Positions 8,118 through 19,119 of a stretch of 64,000 nucleotides of DNA are shown piece after piece. The DNA comes from Helicobacter suis (GTDB lineage Bacteria; Campylobacterota; Campylobacteria; Campylobacterales; Helicobacteraceae). Position numbers and translations under genes: made by a program. Position 1 is the first letter of the stretch. Each line of letters opens with the position of its first letter. The notes beneath the pieces are model-generated. The model was not told where the DNA came from. It searched no databases and worked only from the letters and a program-made list of their open reading frames with translations. The DNA lies in the NCBI RefSeq assembly GCF_902196125.1, contig NZ_CABIKG010000010.1, forward strand, positions 1 to 64,000, in the 5' to 3' direction.

Positions 8118-9445
8118 GCTTTCACCCTACCCGGATGGATAAATCCATCTAGCATGCAATCTACCAAATAATCATTACTAGCTACGAGTAAATCCATCGG
8201 CACTTCCTGCCCAATGGAAAGATAGCTAATGGGTTTTTTACTCTCATAAACCAAAGAGAATAAATTCCCAAACCCACGACTCTCATCTAATTTAGTAAAG
8301 ATCAAACTATCAATTTCTAATGGACTAAAAGCCTGATAAATATCCTTCAAATCCTCATACTTCGTTGTTAAAGACAAAACTAGAGTCGTATCAATTTTAT
8401 ACCCATTTTCTGTAAATTTCTTTAAATTTTCAATCTTTTTGCTGTCATGTTGGGAATGCCCGGTGGTATCAATGAGTACCACATCGCAGTATTCTAAAGC
8501 CTGCATTTCCCTATCAAAATCTTGGGTATCCATAACCGTTTCAATGCTAATTTTCATCTTCTTAGCATACCACACCAGTTGTTCAACCGCTCCGATACGG
8601 TAAGTGTCTAAAGTCAAAATCCCCACCTTGTATTTTTTATCTAGCATTTTAGAATAGCGCGCGGCTAGCTTGGCTAAAGTGGTGGTTTTGCCCACCCCAG
8701 TAGGCCCTACTAACATCAAAATCTTTTTATAATTTAAATCTAAGCCTTCATGGCGGCAATAAATCATCTTGCGCAACACTTCTCTAAAGTAGCGCTTCAC
8801 CGTAACAGAGTTTTCCCGCATTTTAACCGGCATAAGCTCTAAACTAAGGCGCATGATCTCATCTAAATGCACTTTAGCCATGCCACTTACCTTAGCCAAA
8901 CGGTAAATTTCAGCAAACTCATGGGGAATGATAAAATTTTGTTCCTTTTCCTCACTCCAAACCATGTTTTGGATAAGTTTTAAATTATCATTGATCTTAT
9001 TAAGTTCGCCCTTAATAGAGTGCAACGCCTCATCTTGCTTTTTAGGGTTTTCTTCTAAACGCTTTTTAGCATCTAATAAACTCGCTTGTGCGATTTTTGC
9101 TAACCCTTCAGAAGCGTTTAATATCTCTTGTTTTTCCTCAGAGGCTTCTTTTTCTACTCCGGCTAATTTGCGCATCTCTTTAATGGTCTCTGAAAGTTCC
9201 ACCGCAACGCTATCTTGTGGATCTTCTTTAGGGGGCTGGCGGATATTTTCTAACCTTTGTTGTACATTGTTATTTTTAGGCACTTCTTGATCCACTGCCA
9301 CCACCACCTCATAAAGTCCGGGCTGGGTTAGGGTTTTTTTGCGAATTTCTTTAGCCTTTACCACTAAGGCATTATGGCCATGCTCACTCTGGGCAAGTTT
9401 AAGCGCCTCTGCTGTGGTTTCTCCGCTATAAGTATAGAGTTTCAT
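8114..9445 (-). CDS. flhF: Flagellar biosynthesis SRP-type GTPase FlhF
   Basis: FlhF has the SRP GTPase G domain in its C-terminal half: LVGPTGVGKTTTLAKLA, DTYRIGAVEQL, LIDTTGHSQHD and FTKLDESRGFGN. The N-terminal part is a basic/coiled-coil region with a short conserved start MKLYTYSGETTAEALKLA. An upstream ATG at 9457 is in frame, but the ATG at 9445 has a GGAAAGAG site and overlaps the folK stop as ATGA, so I prefer it (443 aa). FlhF recruits early flagellar components to the cell pole. It is followed by flhG with another ATGA overlap. Confidence 0.95.
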   Translation of the reverse strand: MKLYTYSGETTAEALKLAQSEHGHNALVVKAKEIRKKTLTQPGLYEVVVAVDQEVPKNNNVQQRLENIRQPPKEDPQDSVAVELSETIKEMRKLAGVEKEASEEKQEILNASEGLAKIAQASLLDAKKRLEENPKKQDEALHSIKGELNKINDNLKLIQNMVWSEEKEQNFIIPHEFAEIYRLAKVSGMAKVHLDEIMRLSLELMPVKMRENSVTVKRYFREVLRKMIYCRHEGLDLNYKKILMLVGPTGVGKTTTLAKLAARYSKMLDKKYKVGILTLDTYRIGAVEQLVWYAKKMKISIETVMDTQDFDREMQALEYCDVVLIDTTGHSQHDSKKIENLKKFTENGYKIDTTLVLSLTTKYEDLKDIYQAFSPLEIDSLIFTKLDESRGFGNLFSLVYESKKPISYLSIGQEVPMDLLVASNDYLVDCMLDGFIHPGRVKA

Positions 9446-9924
9446 ATCTCTTTCCATGCTAGGCGTTGTAAAATTAAAGGAATGAGTACGGATTCTCTAT
9501 GCGCCCACTCTGGATGGGGGAGGGTGAGATAGGGTTGTTTATAGATCAAATGGTTATAAAAAATGAGATCAATATCTAAGGTTCTGGGGGCGTTTTTAAA
9601 AGATCTTTGGCGTGATCTACCCCAACGGCGTTCTAAGTAAAAGAGAAGCCCAAAAAGTTGGTTAATCCCCCATTTAGTCCTAAAAGAGAGGGTTGCGTTG
9701 TAAAAATCGCGCTGGTTTGTATAACCAAAGGGCGGGTTAAGATAAAGCGGGGAGGAGTGCAAACAAGAAAAAGCTTTGTGTTTAGCAAAATAACGCCATA
9801 GCGATTCAAAAATTTTTAGGGAGTTGCCCATATTGCTCCCAATCCCTAGCACCACTACATTTTTTAAGCGTTCTGTTCGTTGGCATTTTCTAGGAAAAAA
9901 AGCAGAGTACACCACAGTGCGCAT
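9442..9924 (-). CDS. folK: 2-amino-4-hydroxy-6-hydroxymethyldihydropteridine pyrophosphokinase
   Basis: This 160-aa protein has the HPPK family core: LGIGSNMGNSLKIFESLW near residues 26-43, the RWGRSRQRSFKNAPRTLDID segment (about 100-119) with the ATP- and Mg-binding Arg and Asp residues, and HPEWAHRESVLIPL. It transfers pyrophosphate from ATP to 6-hydroxymethyl-dihydropterin in folate synthesis. The N-terminal extension before VVVLGIGSN is longer than in E. coli HPPK, and a later start is possible. The gene precedes flhF, as in H. pylori. Confidence 0.93.
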   Translation of the reverse strand: MRTVVYSAFFPRKCQRTERLKNVVVLGIGSNMGNSLKIFESLWRYFAKHKAFSCLHSSPLYLNPPFGYTNQRDFYNATLSFRTKWGINQLFGLLFYLERRWGRSRQRSFKNAPRTLDIDLIFYNHLIYKQPYLTLPHPEWAHRESVLIPLILQRLAWKEI

Positions 9925-9931
9925 CGCTCCA

Positions 9932-10951
9932 TTAAAGAATTACAGCCCTTGCATGCTGCACCACAACTAAATCCTCAATCCGCACGCCATATTGACCGGG
10001 GATATAAATACCCGGCTCAATAGAAAAAACCATGCCCTCCTCAATAATGGTTTCACTCTTAGCAGAGATAAAGGGCAATTCATGGATATCTAAACCAACG
10101 CCATGCCCTGTACTATGAGAAAAGAATTGTCCATAACCTGATTTTTCAATCACGCCTCTAGCTATTGCATCAATTTCTCTACCTGTCATGCCCGCTCTTA
10201 AACGCTCAATGGTATCTTCTTGTGCTTTGCGCACAATATCATAAATCTTTTGTAATTCTTTGTCTTTAAAAGACTGCTCTTTATGAAAATTAAACCCATT
10301 ACCAAAAAAAGCGCTACGGGTGCGATCAGAGCAATAGCGCTTATATTTAATCCCCATATCTACTAAGAGCAAATCCCCATATCCTAATGGGTCTAAACTA
10401 GGCAATGCATGGGGTTTGGCTGCATTAGCATTAATTGCAACAATGGGCTCAAAACTTAGATCAAACTCCCCTATACGGGTTAAAAATTCCTTGACTTTGA
10501 ATTGTAAAAAGCGTTCTGTACATTTTGTCTTATCTTGTAAAAAATGCGCAAAGTGATCAAAGGCCTCTTTGTTGAGTTCTTGGGAGCGCTTGATGAGGGC
10601 AATTTCATCTGGATTTTTGGTGATTCGTTGTTTTCTGTGATAATCTGGCTCACCAATAAGTTTAGTAGCGCTCAAACTAGCCTCTAGGCGCTGATAAACC
10701 TGCAAGCTAATTTGATTTGAATCAAAATATAACTCTTTAGCCCCCTTAGATAAATTAAGCATTTCACCCCATAAGTCTGTAGCCTCTATTACCTCAGCGT
10801 TGTAAATATTTTGGCGTGCTTCTAAAGTGTAGCGCGCATCGGTGATAAAAAATGCCCGATCCTCTAATTGTAAAAAGATCGCATGATCACAACTGTAAGC
10901 GCAGGCAAAGTATTGGGCACTCTCATCGGTGGTAAAATGCGCCAAAATCAC
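9932..10951 (-). CDS. pepQ: Xaa-Pro aminopeptidase (M24 family)
   Basis: This 339-aa protein has a creatinase-like N-terminal domain and a C-terminal pita-bread M24 peptidase domain. All metal ligands are visible: Asp in [18 protein letters not shown] (two Asp), His in [13 protein letters not shown], Glu in SIEPGIYI and Glu in [10 protein letters not shown]. It should remove N-terminal residues preceding proline in the cytoplasm. The start overlaps the aroQ stop by four bases (ATGA). The H. pylori counterpart at this place is somewhat longer. Whether it is an aminopeptidase or a dipeptidase is not decided by sequence. Confidence 0.92.
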   Translation of the reverse strand: MILAHFTTDESAQYFACAYSCDHAIFLQLEDRAFFITDARYTLEARQNIYNAEVIEATDLWGEMLNLSKGAKELYFDSNQISLQVYQRLEASLSATKLIGEPDYHRKQRITKNPDEIALIKRSQELNKEAFDHFAHFLQDKTKCTERFLQFKVKEFLTRIGEFDLSFEPIVAINANAAKPHALPSLDPLGYGDLLLVDMGIKYKRYCSDRTRSAFFGNGFNFHKEQSFKDKELQKIYDIVRKAQEDTIERLRAGMTGREIDAIARGVIEKSGYGQFFSHSTGHGVGLDIHELPFISAKSETIIEEGMVFSIEPGIYIPGQYGVRIEDLVVVQHARAVIL

Positions 10952-11439
10952 CCCTTAGCTTCAATGGATTGTTGGTTAGCCTGACTCTCTTTAATTGCTT
11001 TAATTTCAGCAAAAATTTGCATCATCGCAATCATAGCCACATGGTAGCCAAAAGCCCCAAAACCAGTAACCACCCCCGCACTCACCGCACCGGTATAAGT
11101 ATTTTTACGGAAATCCTCGCGCGCAAAAATATTAGTAAGATGTACCTCAACAACGGGCATATCAGCTAGCATGATCGCATCAGCAATAGCAATGGAGGTG
11201 TGGGAAAATGCCCCGGGATTGATAATAATCCCATCACAATCACTCCCCACACATTCTTGGATTTTATCAATGATCTCGCCCTCAAAATTGCTTTGGAAAA
11301 ACTCCAATTCTAGTTCATTTTGTTTAGCAAAGTCCTCCATTTTCTCATGGATTTGCTCCAAAGTTACAGGCCCATAAAGTCTAGGGTCTCTATGGCCTAG
11401 CATGTTTAAATTAGGGCCTTGGATCACTAAGATTTTCAT
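10948..11439 (-). CDS. aroQ: 3-dehydroquinate dehydratase, type II
   Basis: The 163-aa protein contains the type II dehydroquinase blocks [17 protein letters not shown] (about 6-22, with the catalytic Tyr), [16 protein letters not shown] (about 47-62), [16 protein letters not shown] (about 74-89) and [15 protein letters not shown] (about 96-110). It converts 3-dehydroquinate to 3-dehydroshikimate in the shikimate pathway. It is the first gene of the minus-strand run to fliY and has a good ribosome site (AAAGGAGTTAGT ahead of ATG). Upstream of it H. pylori gene order breaks off. Confidence 0.95.
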   Translation of the reverse strand: MKILVIQGPNLNMLGHRDPRLYGPVTLEQIHEKMEDFAKQNELELEFFQSNFEGEIIDKIQECVGSDCDGIIINPGAFSHTSIAIADAIMLADMPVVEVHLTNIFAREDFRKNTYTGAVSAGVVTGFGAFGYHVAMIAMMQIFAEIKAIKESQANQQSIEAKG

Positions 11440-11496
11440 ACTAACTCCTTTAAAAATAAGGCTTTGATTATAGCATAAAACCCATGCCTACAAGTT

Positions 11497-13137
11497 TTAA
11501 AGCGTAAAATTGCGCACGATTTTTTGTAAGTTTGTAGCGGTGATCTCTAGGGCACTAATCTCTTTAGCATTACTTGCCATAGAAGAAGAAACCTCTGAAG
11601 CCATGCTAGCAATCTCTTGGATTTTAGTAGCAACTTGCTCGATTTGATCAAATTGTTGCTTAGAATATGATACGACATTTTTGACATTGTTTAAAGAATT
11701 AGTGGCTTTATCATAAATTGTTTGTAAAGCCAAAACCGCACCATCTACATATTCTTGGCTTTTTTTAATCGTATTAACCATGTTTTCCATACTCGTTGTT
11801 GACTTTTTAGTCTCCTCTTGAATCAACTGGATAATGTGGTTAATCTCTTGGGTGGCCTCACCTGTGTGTTCGGCTAATTTACGGATTTCATCAGCCACCA
11901 CTGCAAAGCCGCGCCCATGTTCGCCCGCTCTAGCCGCTTCAATGGCCGCATTAAGCGCAAGTAAGTTAGTTTGATCGGCAATGCCTTGAATGAGTTCAGC
12001 ACTATTGCCAATAGTTTTAACATGTTCATTAAGCGATTGGATTTGATTAGCCGATAAAGCCGCCCCTTCTCTAATGCCCTCCATGCCAGAGGCCATATCC
12101 TCCATAGATTTTTTACCCTTTTCACTCAAATCCACGCTTTGTAATGAGTTAGTCTCTGTTTGCCCTACGATGGTTTGTATTTTCTGGATACTCTTTTGTA
12201 CTTCTTGCATGGAAATCATGAGTTCTGAGGCCATATTTTCCTGTTTAGTTGTCTTTTCTTTAGAAACACCGGATAGATCAGAAACAGAAAGAGATTTTTG
12301 AGAAATTTCATCAGAGGATTGGCTAATTTGTTTGATCATATGCGTAATAGAAGTTTGCATCTCTTTAATGCTATCTAAAGCACTGCCTTTAAATAGGGTA
12401 GTAACGGGTTTAGAGAGATCACCCCTTGCAATAGTGGCTATCACTTCTTTAATCTGCACAGGTTCAGCCCCTAAAGAAGCTTTGATATGGCGGGCAATGA
12501 AATAGGCAATACTCATGCCAATAGCAATCATGATCAAAGTCATAGCCAGCATGAGAAAACTAAAATGATTAGTGATTGCAACAGCTTTTGGGGTGAGTTG
12601 TTGGTTGACATGTTCTTCATAGTCAATAAAGGCATTGATAGCTGCTAACCATTTGGTAAAGTTAAGCGCTAAATGATTTTGTAAAACTAGAGTAGCGCTC
12701 TTTTCATTGTTTTGGCGTTTAAGAGCGATAATTTGTTGCATTTGGGGTAAAATTATTGCTTCAATCTGATCAATGCCCTTAGCAAGCAACCGTTCATGCT
12801 CACTGGCATGGCTACTCAAACGGGTAAGCATTTCTTTTAGATTAGTTCTATTTTGTTGGTAGTCTTGGTTAAGTTTGTTAATTAATTGGATTTGTTGGTT
12901 AAGATAGGCGCTATCTTGGGCTAGGATAACATCGCGAATCGCAATAGATCGATCGTGTACACTGCCGCGCATATTAATCGCGTAGCGTTGTTTGACAGCG
13001 TTATAATCGGTTAATTCTGTGAGGATATTGCGCACAATGCCTATTCTAACCACGCCCACAGAAGCAAGCACAACCATTAAAAGCATGGTAGCTGCAAATC
13101 CCCCAAAAAGCTTTTGAGAAATACTGAGTTTATCCAT
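11497..13137 (-). CDS. Methyl-accepting chemotaxis protein with four-helix-bundle sensor
   Basis: The 546-aa chemoreceptor has an N-terminal membrane helix (about 10-30), a periplasmic helical ligand domain of 4HB_MCP type (about 31-185), a second membrane helix (about 190-213), a HAMP segment ending [10 protein letters not shown], and a cytoplasmic signalling hairpin with the conserved tip [20 protein letters not shown]. The tip binds CheW/CheA. The ligand is not predictable. It is complete, with no frameshift, and appears monocistronic between aroQ and an hpaA-like gene. It replaces the H. pylori neighbours found downstream of aroQ. Confidence 0.93.
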   Translation of the reverse strand: MDKLSISQKLFGGFAATMLLMVVLASVGVVRIGIVRNILTELTDYNAVKQRYAINMRGSVHDRSIAIRDVILAQDSAYLNQQIQLINKLNQDYQQNRTNLKEMLTRLSSHASEHERLLAKGIDQIEAIILPQMQQIIALKRQNNEKSATLVLQNHLALNFTKWLAAINAFIDYEEHVNQQLTPKAVAITNHFSFLMLAMTLIMIAIGMSIAYFIARHIKASLGAEPVQIKEVIATIARGDLSKPVTTLFKGSALDSIKEMQTSITHMIKQISQSSDEISQKSLSVSDLSGVSKEKTTKQENMASELMISMQEVQKSIQKIQTIVGQTETNSLQSVDLSEKGKKSMEDMASGMEGIREGAALSANQIQSLNEHVKTIGNSAELIQGIADQTNLLALNAAIEAARAGEHGRGFAVVADEIRKLAEHTGEATQEINHIIQLIQEETKKSTTSMENMVNTIKKSQEYVDGAVLALQTIYDKATNSLNNVKNVVSYSKQQFDQIEQVATKIQEIASMASEVSSSMASNAKEISALEITATNLQKIVRNFTL

Positions 13138-13230
13138 CAGTATGTTGCCCTCCTCTTAAAATATCAATTTTACCGCTAATGATCTCCAAGATGAGAGCAA
13201 GAAAGCAAAATACTTTAAAAACATAAAACC

Positions 13231-14031
13231 CTATTTTTTGATTTGCTCAATGGCATTTCTATACCGGTTGATATTTTTATCTGTGAGCTCATCTACTAAG
13301 CGTTTCATAACAATTCTATACACCCTATTAAGAATCCTACGAATCGCATCATCATTATTTTTATCCCGTACAAATTCAGATACAGCATTGGGTCCGGCAA
13401 ATCCTCCCGAATTAGTGGGTTTATAAGTATAGATATGTGAAACAGCCTGTGCGCCACCTATTTGTATCCCAAAATTGTGGATAACCCGCCCTGTTTCTGG
13501 TTCAAAGAATTTAAGCCACACTGCACCCGAGCTTTGATCTACCATAGTGTCTGTATCTGTTTTTTCAGGATTATCCACATCCATTTTAACATCTTCTAAT
13601 ATCCCTATCCAGCCCCCCACATCTGAAACAGACCACATTTTATGTTTTTGCTCAGGTGTAAGCGCATCTCTATTAGCCAAAGTCTCCACTTGATACCCTC
13701 TTTTTTGGAAAATTTCTTTGATTTGATTAGCTAAGGCATTTTCAAACCGGTTAATGTAGGGTTTAAGATTATCAGTTACTTGGATATGGGGAAATAAGAC
13801 GCCTACGGTGTGGTGTGTTAAAGGCTCTTGGGGAATTTCAACAGGGTAGGAAAAATCTAATAAAGTATTGCCAGAAACCTTAGGGGTTGCTTCCTTTGTT
13901 TGGGCTTTTTTCTGAGCTTTAGCAGGGCTATTAGGGCTCTTAGAATTAGAATTAGAATTAGCCGTATCCATTGCACAGCCTGAAAAAAGTACTCCGGCTA
14001 AACCTGCTAACAAAATTTTCTTATATGCCAT
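13231..14031 (-). CDS. HpaA-family outer membrane lipoprotein
   Basis: This 266-aa protein has a lipoprotein signal peptide with lipobox FSGC (Cys19), a Ser/Asn/Lys-rich linker to about residue 50, and a body resembling H. pylori HpaA: VGVLFPHIQVTDNLKPYINR, LKFFEPETGRVIHNF, NNDDAIRRILNRVYRIVMKR and a basic C-terminus. HpaA is a surface lipoprotein once described as a sialic-acid-binding haemagglutinin and linked to colonisation. Helicobacters carry several paralogues, so the exact role is open. A perfect -10 box lies upstream at 14067-14072 and the ribosome site is GGAGGA. Confidence 0.82.
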   Translation of the reverse strand: MAYKKILLAGLAGVLFSGCAMDTANSNSNSKSPNSPAKAQKKAQTKEATPKVSGNTLLDFSYPVEIPQEPLTHHTVGVLFPHIQVTDNLKPYINRFENALANQIKEIFQKRGYQVETLANRDALTPEQKHKMWSVSDVGGWIGILEDVKMDVDNPEKTDTDTMVDQSSGAVWLKFFEPETGRVIHNFGIQIGGAQAVSHIYTYKPTNSGGFAGPNAVSEFVRDKNNDDAIRRILNRVYRIVMKRLVDELTDKNINRYRNAIEQIKK

Positions 14032-14066
14032 GAATCCTCCAAAAATAATAGATGTAAAAAGCCCGC

Positions 14067-14072
14067 ATTATA
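14067..14072 (-). promoter_or_regulatory. -10 box of the hpaA-like gene
   Basis: The minus strand reads GTGTTGTATAATGC, a perfect TATAAT about 35 bases upstream of the ATG at 14031. Just upstream, 14083-14105 can form an 8-bp hairpin (GGTAAAAA/TTTTTACC) between the nifU stop and this promoter. It lacks a following T-run on the minus strand, so it is not a clear terminator. Confidence 0.6.
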
Positions 14073-14107
14073 CAACACACAAGGTAAAAATATCCTTTTT
14101 TTACCCC

Positions 14108-15088
14108 CTAAATTGGCAAAACCCGGATATGCTCATCTAGCTGATCTTGAAGGACTCCTTCAATGGCAAAGAGAGTCCCGCTTGCCGCACTCGCACACCC
14201 ATCACAAGCCCCCATATAGCGGATATAAACATCTACAAATCCCCCGCCCTCTTTGATGTCTAAAATCTCTAAATTGCCCCCATCCATCATGAGCATGGGG
14301 CGGACATGGGCATCAATGGTTTTATCAATGGCTTTTACTTTTTGTACCATAGTCATTTCTTGGAAAGCCAAATCGCCTTCTAAGGATTTTTGCGCCACCT
14401 CTTTGCGTTTCTCTGCCTCCATTTCTGCGCGTACATCTCTTAAAATATCTACCAAATAATATTCTCGCTTTTCATGCCCTCCGGGTTGTACACAACTTTT
14501 ACAAAAGCCCCCGGCCTTGGTGTAGTTAGTGATTTCCTCTACGCTTTTTAAATCATTGAGCCGAATCACCTCTTTAATCGTGCCCAAACTCACCCGCGCA
14601 CATTCACACACAATGATTTCATCTTCAAAATCCTCCGGATTTTTGCCCAGATATTGCCCGGCTGCTTGTTTGATCACATCATAAGCCATCACTGAACAAT
14701 GCATTTTTTGCCCCGGTACAGCTGGGACATCTGGGTGATCTCTAAGCCCTTTTTCTACATCTAAATTAGTGATTTTAACCGCATCTTGTACCCTTTTGCC
14801 TAAGCAAAGCTCTACCATCATATCTGAGCTAGCAATGGCCGTACCACACCCAAAGCTTTTAAATTTGGCATCAATAATGGTATCTGTTTTAGGATCAATG
14901 AGCCAATAAAGCCTAACAGCATCTCCACATGATTCAGCCCCATAGTCTGCTACAATGAGCTTAGCCCCTCTGGCTTTTGCATCTTCTTCTGTAAGTACCC
15001 CTAAATGTGTGGGATTATCCATGCGGCGGCTCACTTCTTTAGAATAAGCGTCCCATAAAGCCCCACCTAGTAGATTGTTTTTTGCCAT
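14108..15088 (-). CDS. nifU: NifU-type iron-sulfur cluster scaffold protein
   Basis: The 326-aa protein has three NifU modules: an IscU-like domain (about 1-130) with Cys in GAESCGDAVRLYW, SFGCGTAIASSDMM and KMHCSVMAYD; a BFD-like [2Fe-2S] domain (about 140-200: VCECARVSLGTIKE, GFCKSCVQPGG); and a C-terminal NifU domain with GACDGCASAASG. It assembles clusters using sulfur from NifS, encoded 9 bases upstream in the same direction. In Helicobacter this NIF-type pair is the housekeeping system, not a nitrogen fixation system. Confidence 0.96.
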   Translation of the reverse strand: MAKNNLLGGALWDAYSKEVSRRMDNPTHLGVLTEEDAKARGAKLIVADYGAESCGDAVRLYWLIDPKTDTIIDAKFKSFGCGTAIASSDMMVELCLGKRVQDAVKITNLDVEKGLRDHPDVPAVPGQKMHCSVMAYDVIKQAAGQYLGKNPEDFEDEIIVCECARVSLGTIKEVIRLNDLKSVEEITNYTKAGGFCKSCVQPGGHEKREYYLVDILRDVRAEMEAEKRKEVAQKSLEGDLAFQEMTMVQKVKAIDKTIDAHVRPMLMMDGGNLEILDIKEGGGFVDVYIRYMGACDGCASAASGTLFAIEGVLQDQLDEHIRVLPI

Positions 15089-15097
15089 ATTTATCCT

Positions 15098-16288
<1,191 letters not shown>

Positions 16289-16332
16289 TTAAGTGAAATA
16301 GGTGAAAAATATAGGGAAAACCAAAGGGTATA

Positions 16333-16401
16333 ATTCTCATGGTCAAAGGATAATACTAGGCTATCCTTTAATTTTCCTAAATGTATGCAGTTTATGAGAA
16401 T
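16333..16401 (-). promoter_or_regulatory. Nested inverted repeats upstream of nifS
   Basis: Two perfect 8-bp inverted repeats are nested: ATTCTCAT (16333-16340) with ATGAGAAT (16394-16401), and inside them AAAGGATA (16345-16352) with TATCCTTT (16362-16369). On the minus strand TTATAC and TATATT -10-like boxes lie just downstream of the inner repeat (16310-16336). The structure is between the fliI stop and the nifS start. It could be an operator for an iron or cluster regulator, or a weak terminator of fliI. There is no T-run, which argues against the latter. Confidence 0.45.
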
Positions 16402-16412
16402 AACTATTAAAA

Positions 16413-17717
16413 TTATTGCATGATCTCTTGGAGTTCTTGGATACTTTGATCGCTGGGCACAATTTCTTCTTCCTCTTGGGCTAAAAAAGCGTCCATTTTG
16501 CCCTTTTTATCCATCGCCTCGTCTAAATCTGGATCAAAACCTCTTTGATACGATCCAATGCGGATTAAGACCTCATTTTCTTTTAAAAGCGCGTAGAGTT
16601 TGCGGAATTTGCGGGCTGCTAGCATGTGATCGTGGCTACTTACCTCTTTACTCACCCTAGAGGCGGAGTGTAAAATATTAATAGGCGGATAAATCCCATG
16701 ATCGGTTAGTTCGCGGCTTAAAACAATGTGCCCATCTAAAATACTTCGGGATTGATCGGCAATGGGATCAGAAAGATCATCGCCCTCTACAAGCACCGTA
16801 AAAAAGGCGGTGATACTCCCTTTGTTTTGTTCTTTGCCCGCTCTCTCCATTAACTGGGGCAAAAGCGTAAGAGCGGAGGGGGGATAACCCTTACTAGTGG
16901 GCGGTTCGCCTAAGGCTAGTCCGATCTCGCGCTGTGCCATTGCAAAACGCGTAACAGAATCCATCATAAAGAGTACATCATGCCCTTGATTTTTAAAATA
17001 CTCCGCTACACTCATCGCACAAAAAGCCCCGTATTTGCGCATTAAAGGCGCATCATCGCTAGTGGCCACTACAAGTACGGTGTTTTCTAAATTGCCCTGT
17101 AAGTTTTTATGGATAAACTCCGGGATTTCTCGCCCCCTCTCCCCAATAAGGGCAATAACTTTAATACTTGCACTACAACCCCGCACCACCATGCCCATTA
17201 AAGTAGATTTACCCACCCCGCTACCTGCAAAGATGCCTAATTTTTGCCCCTTGCCACAGGTAAGCAAGCCATCGATGCTTTTAACCCCCACGCTAAAGGG
17301 TTCATCAATGATAGCGCGATCTAAGGGTTTAATAGGGGCTAACATCACCGGAGCAAAGCTACTTGCGCGTACAAATCCTAGCTTATCTAAAGGATTACCT
17401 AAAGGATCGAGCACGCGCCCTAAAAGCCCCTGACCTACTGGAAAACTCAAACCCTCTTTAACAAATAGTACGCGATCGCCTACTCTACAGCCTTCTACAA
17501 AGGAAAAAGGGGTAAAACCAAACTGATTTTTTTCTACCACCACCACCATACCCAAACACTCCCCCCCATCTGTGCGCTCTACTTGTACCATGTCCCCAAG
17601 GGAGGGTAAAAACCCGCTGACAAAAACCATATTAGGCAAGATTTTAACCACCACCCCATAACGCGGAGAAAGATCGCGTTTGTGTTGTAATTGCGCCCTT
17701 AAAACTTCTAAAGACAC
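16413..17717 (-). CDS. fliI: Flagellar type III export ATPase FliI
   Basis: The F1-like ATPase has P-loop GSGVGKSTLMG, Walker B region VLFMMDSVTRFAMAQREIGL and the family block GEPPTSKGYPPSALTLLPQL. It energises export of flagellar proteins. The reading frame is open to a GTG at 17759, but the GTG at 17717 has a better site (AAAGGCAG about 10 bases upstream) and gives 434 aa, the length I recall for H. pylori FliI. The N-terminus then reads VSLEVLRAQLQHKRDLSPRYG-like, here quoted as LRAQLQHKRDLSPRYG. It is not in the fliY-fliA operon and is followed by a 133-bp spacer before nifS. Confidence 0.95.
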   Translation of the reverse strand: MSLEVLRAQLQHKRDLSPRYGVVVKILPNMVFVSGFLPSLGDMVQVERTDGGECLGMVVVVEKNQFGFTPFSFVEGCRVGDRVLFVKEGLSFPVGQGLLGRVLDPLGNPLDKLGFVRASSFAPVMLAPIKPLDRAIIDEPFSVGVKSIDGLLTCGKGQKLGIFAGSGVGKSTLMGMVVRGCSASIKVIALIGERGREIPEFIHKNLQGNLENTVLVVATSDDAPLMRKYGAFCAMSVAEYFKNQGHDVLFMMDSVTRFAMAQREIGLALGEPPTSKGYPPSALTLLPQLMERAGKEQNKGSITAFFTVLVEGDDLSDPIADQSRSILDGHIVLSRELTDHGIYPPINILHSASRVSKEVSSHDHMLAARKFRKLYALLKENEVLIRIGSYQRGFDPDLDEAMDKKGKMDAFLAQEEEEIVPSDQSIQELQEIMQ

Positions 17718-17781
17718 CCTAAAACACCTGCCTTTCTTTAATTTTGGATTAACCCACACTTAGGTAAAATAAGCGCCTAAT

Positions 17782-17787
17782 TATACT
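17782..17787 (+). promoter_or_regulatory. -10 box of the tig-clpP-def-comM run
   Basis: TATACT lies 26 bases upstream of the tig ATG, in the short spacer between the divergent fliI and tig genes. No strong -35 is visible, as is common in Helicobacter, where the -10 dominates. Confidence 0.5.
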
Positions 17788-17812
17788 TTAAAAATGGATA
17801 TAGGGAGTTTGT

Positions 17813-19117
17813 ATGGATTTAAAAACCAAAAGGCTAGATAGCGCTAATGCACGCGTGTATGCTAAGCCTTTAGTACAAGACTTTGAGAAAAAATCCCAAA
17901 GCATTGCCCAAAAGATCGCAAAAAACACCAAGCTAGATGGGTTTAGAAGGGGTAAAGTACCTTTAGACATCATCAAACAGCGCTATCAGGGGCATATTGA
18001 GCAAGAAAGCCAAAAGGAAATATTAGATGCGATTTTAAAAGAGGGTGCTAAGGCGCTTGAAATCACCAATCAGGATATAATTGGTAACCCGTCTGTAAGC
18101 AAGTTTGATAAACAGGAAGGGTATTTTGATATTGAAATTGAAATTGGTCTTAGACCCCAAATTGATCTAAGCGCTGTACTTGAATGTGTCCCTAGTTTTT
18201 CTTTAGATGCAATCCAAGAGAGCGCGATTGAGAAGCGTTTAGAAATTTTAGCCAAGCAAAGGGCTAGCTTTTCAGACGCACCGGCAGAAAAATCTGTAGC
18301 GCTAGGCGATGGGGTGATCTTTGATTTTGAAGGCTTATTAGATAACCAACCCTTTGAGGGCAATAGCGCGCAAAATTTTGCCCTTATTGTGGGTGAAAAC
18401 CGCTTACTACCTAGTTTTGAAGAGCAACTAGTGGGCATGAAAGTGGGTGATGAGAAGTATTTTTCTGTAACTTTTCCTAGTGATTATGCTAATACTAATC
18501 TAGCCGGAAAAGAAGTTTCTTTCCATGTTAAATTGCATAAAATCCAGCTTAGGAAAATCCCAGAGATTGATGATGCTTTTATCAAAGCGATCTTAAATCA
18601 AGAGAAAGAACCTACTTTAGAACTACTCAAACAGCGCATTAAAGATCAATTATTCCTAGAGGCAAAAACCAAACTCTATAACCAACAACTCAAAGAGACC
18701 TTGATTGATAAACTTGATGAGTCTCTTTCTTTTGATCTACCACAAACCATTATAGAGCAAGAAATGGATTTAGCCTTAAATCAGGCTTTAGAGGGTATGT
18801 CTGCTGAGCAGGTTAAAGAATTACAAGAAAATTCTCAAAAACTCCAAGAAAAACGGGAGAGTTTCCGCCAACAGGCTAGACGCAGTGTTAAAGTAACGTT
18901 TATTGTAGACGCTTTAGCTAAACAAGAAAAGATTCAAGTTAGCGATAATGAGGTCTTCCAAACGATCTATTATGAGGCTATGATGACTAATCAAAATCCC
19001 CAACAGGTTTTAGAGTTTTACAAAAAAAACAACATGCTCCCAGCGGTTAAAATGGCGATGATTGAAGATCGCGTGTTAACCTTTTTGTTAGATAAACAAC
19101 TCCCTAAAGAAAGTTAG
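17813..19117 (+). CDS. tig: Trigger factor, ribosome-associated chaperone
   Basis: The 434-aa protein has the N-terminal ribosome-binding domain with GFRRGKVP (about 44-51), an FKBP-type peptidyl-prolyl isomerase domain (about 150-245: [19 protein letters not shown] and [16 protein letters not shown]), and a helical C-terminal chaperone domain. It binds nascent chains at the ribosome exit. It heads a tight plus-strand run, tig-clpP-def-comM, as in H. pylori. The start is ATG after a GGGAG site. Confidence 0.96.
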   Translation: MDLKTKRLDSANARVYAKPLVQDFEKKSQSIAQKIAKNTKLDGFRRGKVPLDIIKQRYQGHIEQESQKEILDAILKEGAKALEITNQDIIGNPSVSKFDKQEGYFDIEIEIGLRPQIDLSAVLECVPSFSLDAIQESAIEKRLEILAKQRASFSDAPAEKSVALGDGVIFDFEGLLDNQPFEGNSAQNFALIVGENRLLPSFEEQLVGMKVGDEKYFSVTFPSDYANTNLAGKEVSFHVKLHKIQLRKIPEIDDAFIKAILNQEKEPTLELLKQRIKDQLFLEAKTKLYNQQLKETLIDKLDESLSFDLPQTIIEQEMDLALNQALEGMSAEQVKELQENSQKLQEKRESFRQQARRSVKVTFIVDALAKQEKIQVSDNEVFQTIYYEAMMTNQNPQQVLEFYKKNNMLPAVKMAMIEDRVLTFLLDKQLPKES

Positions 19118-19119
19118 GC

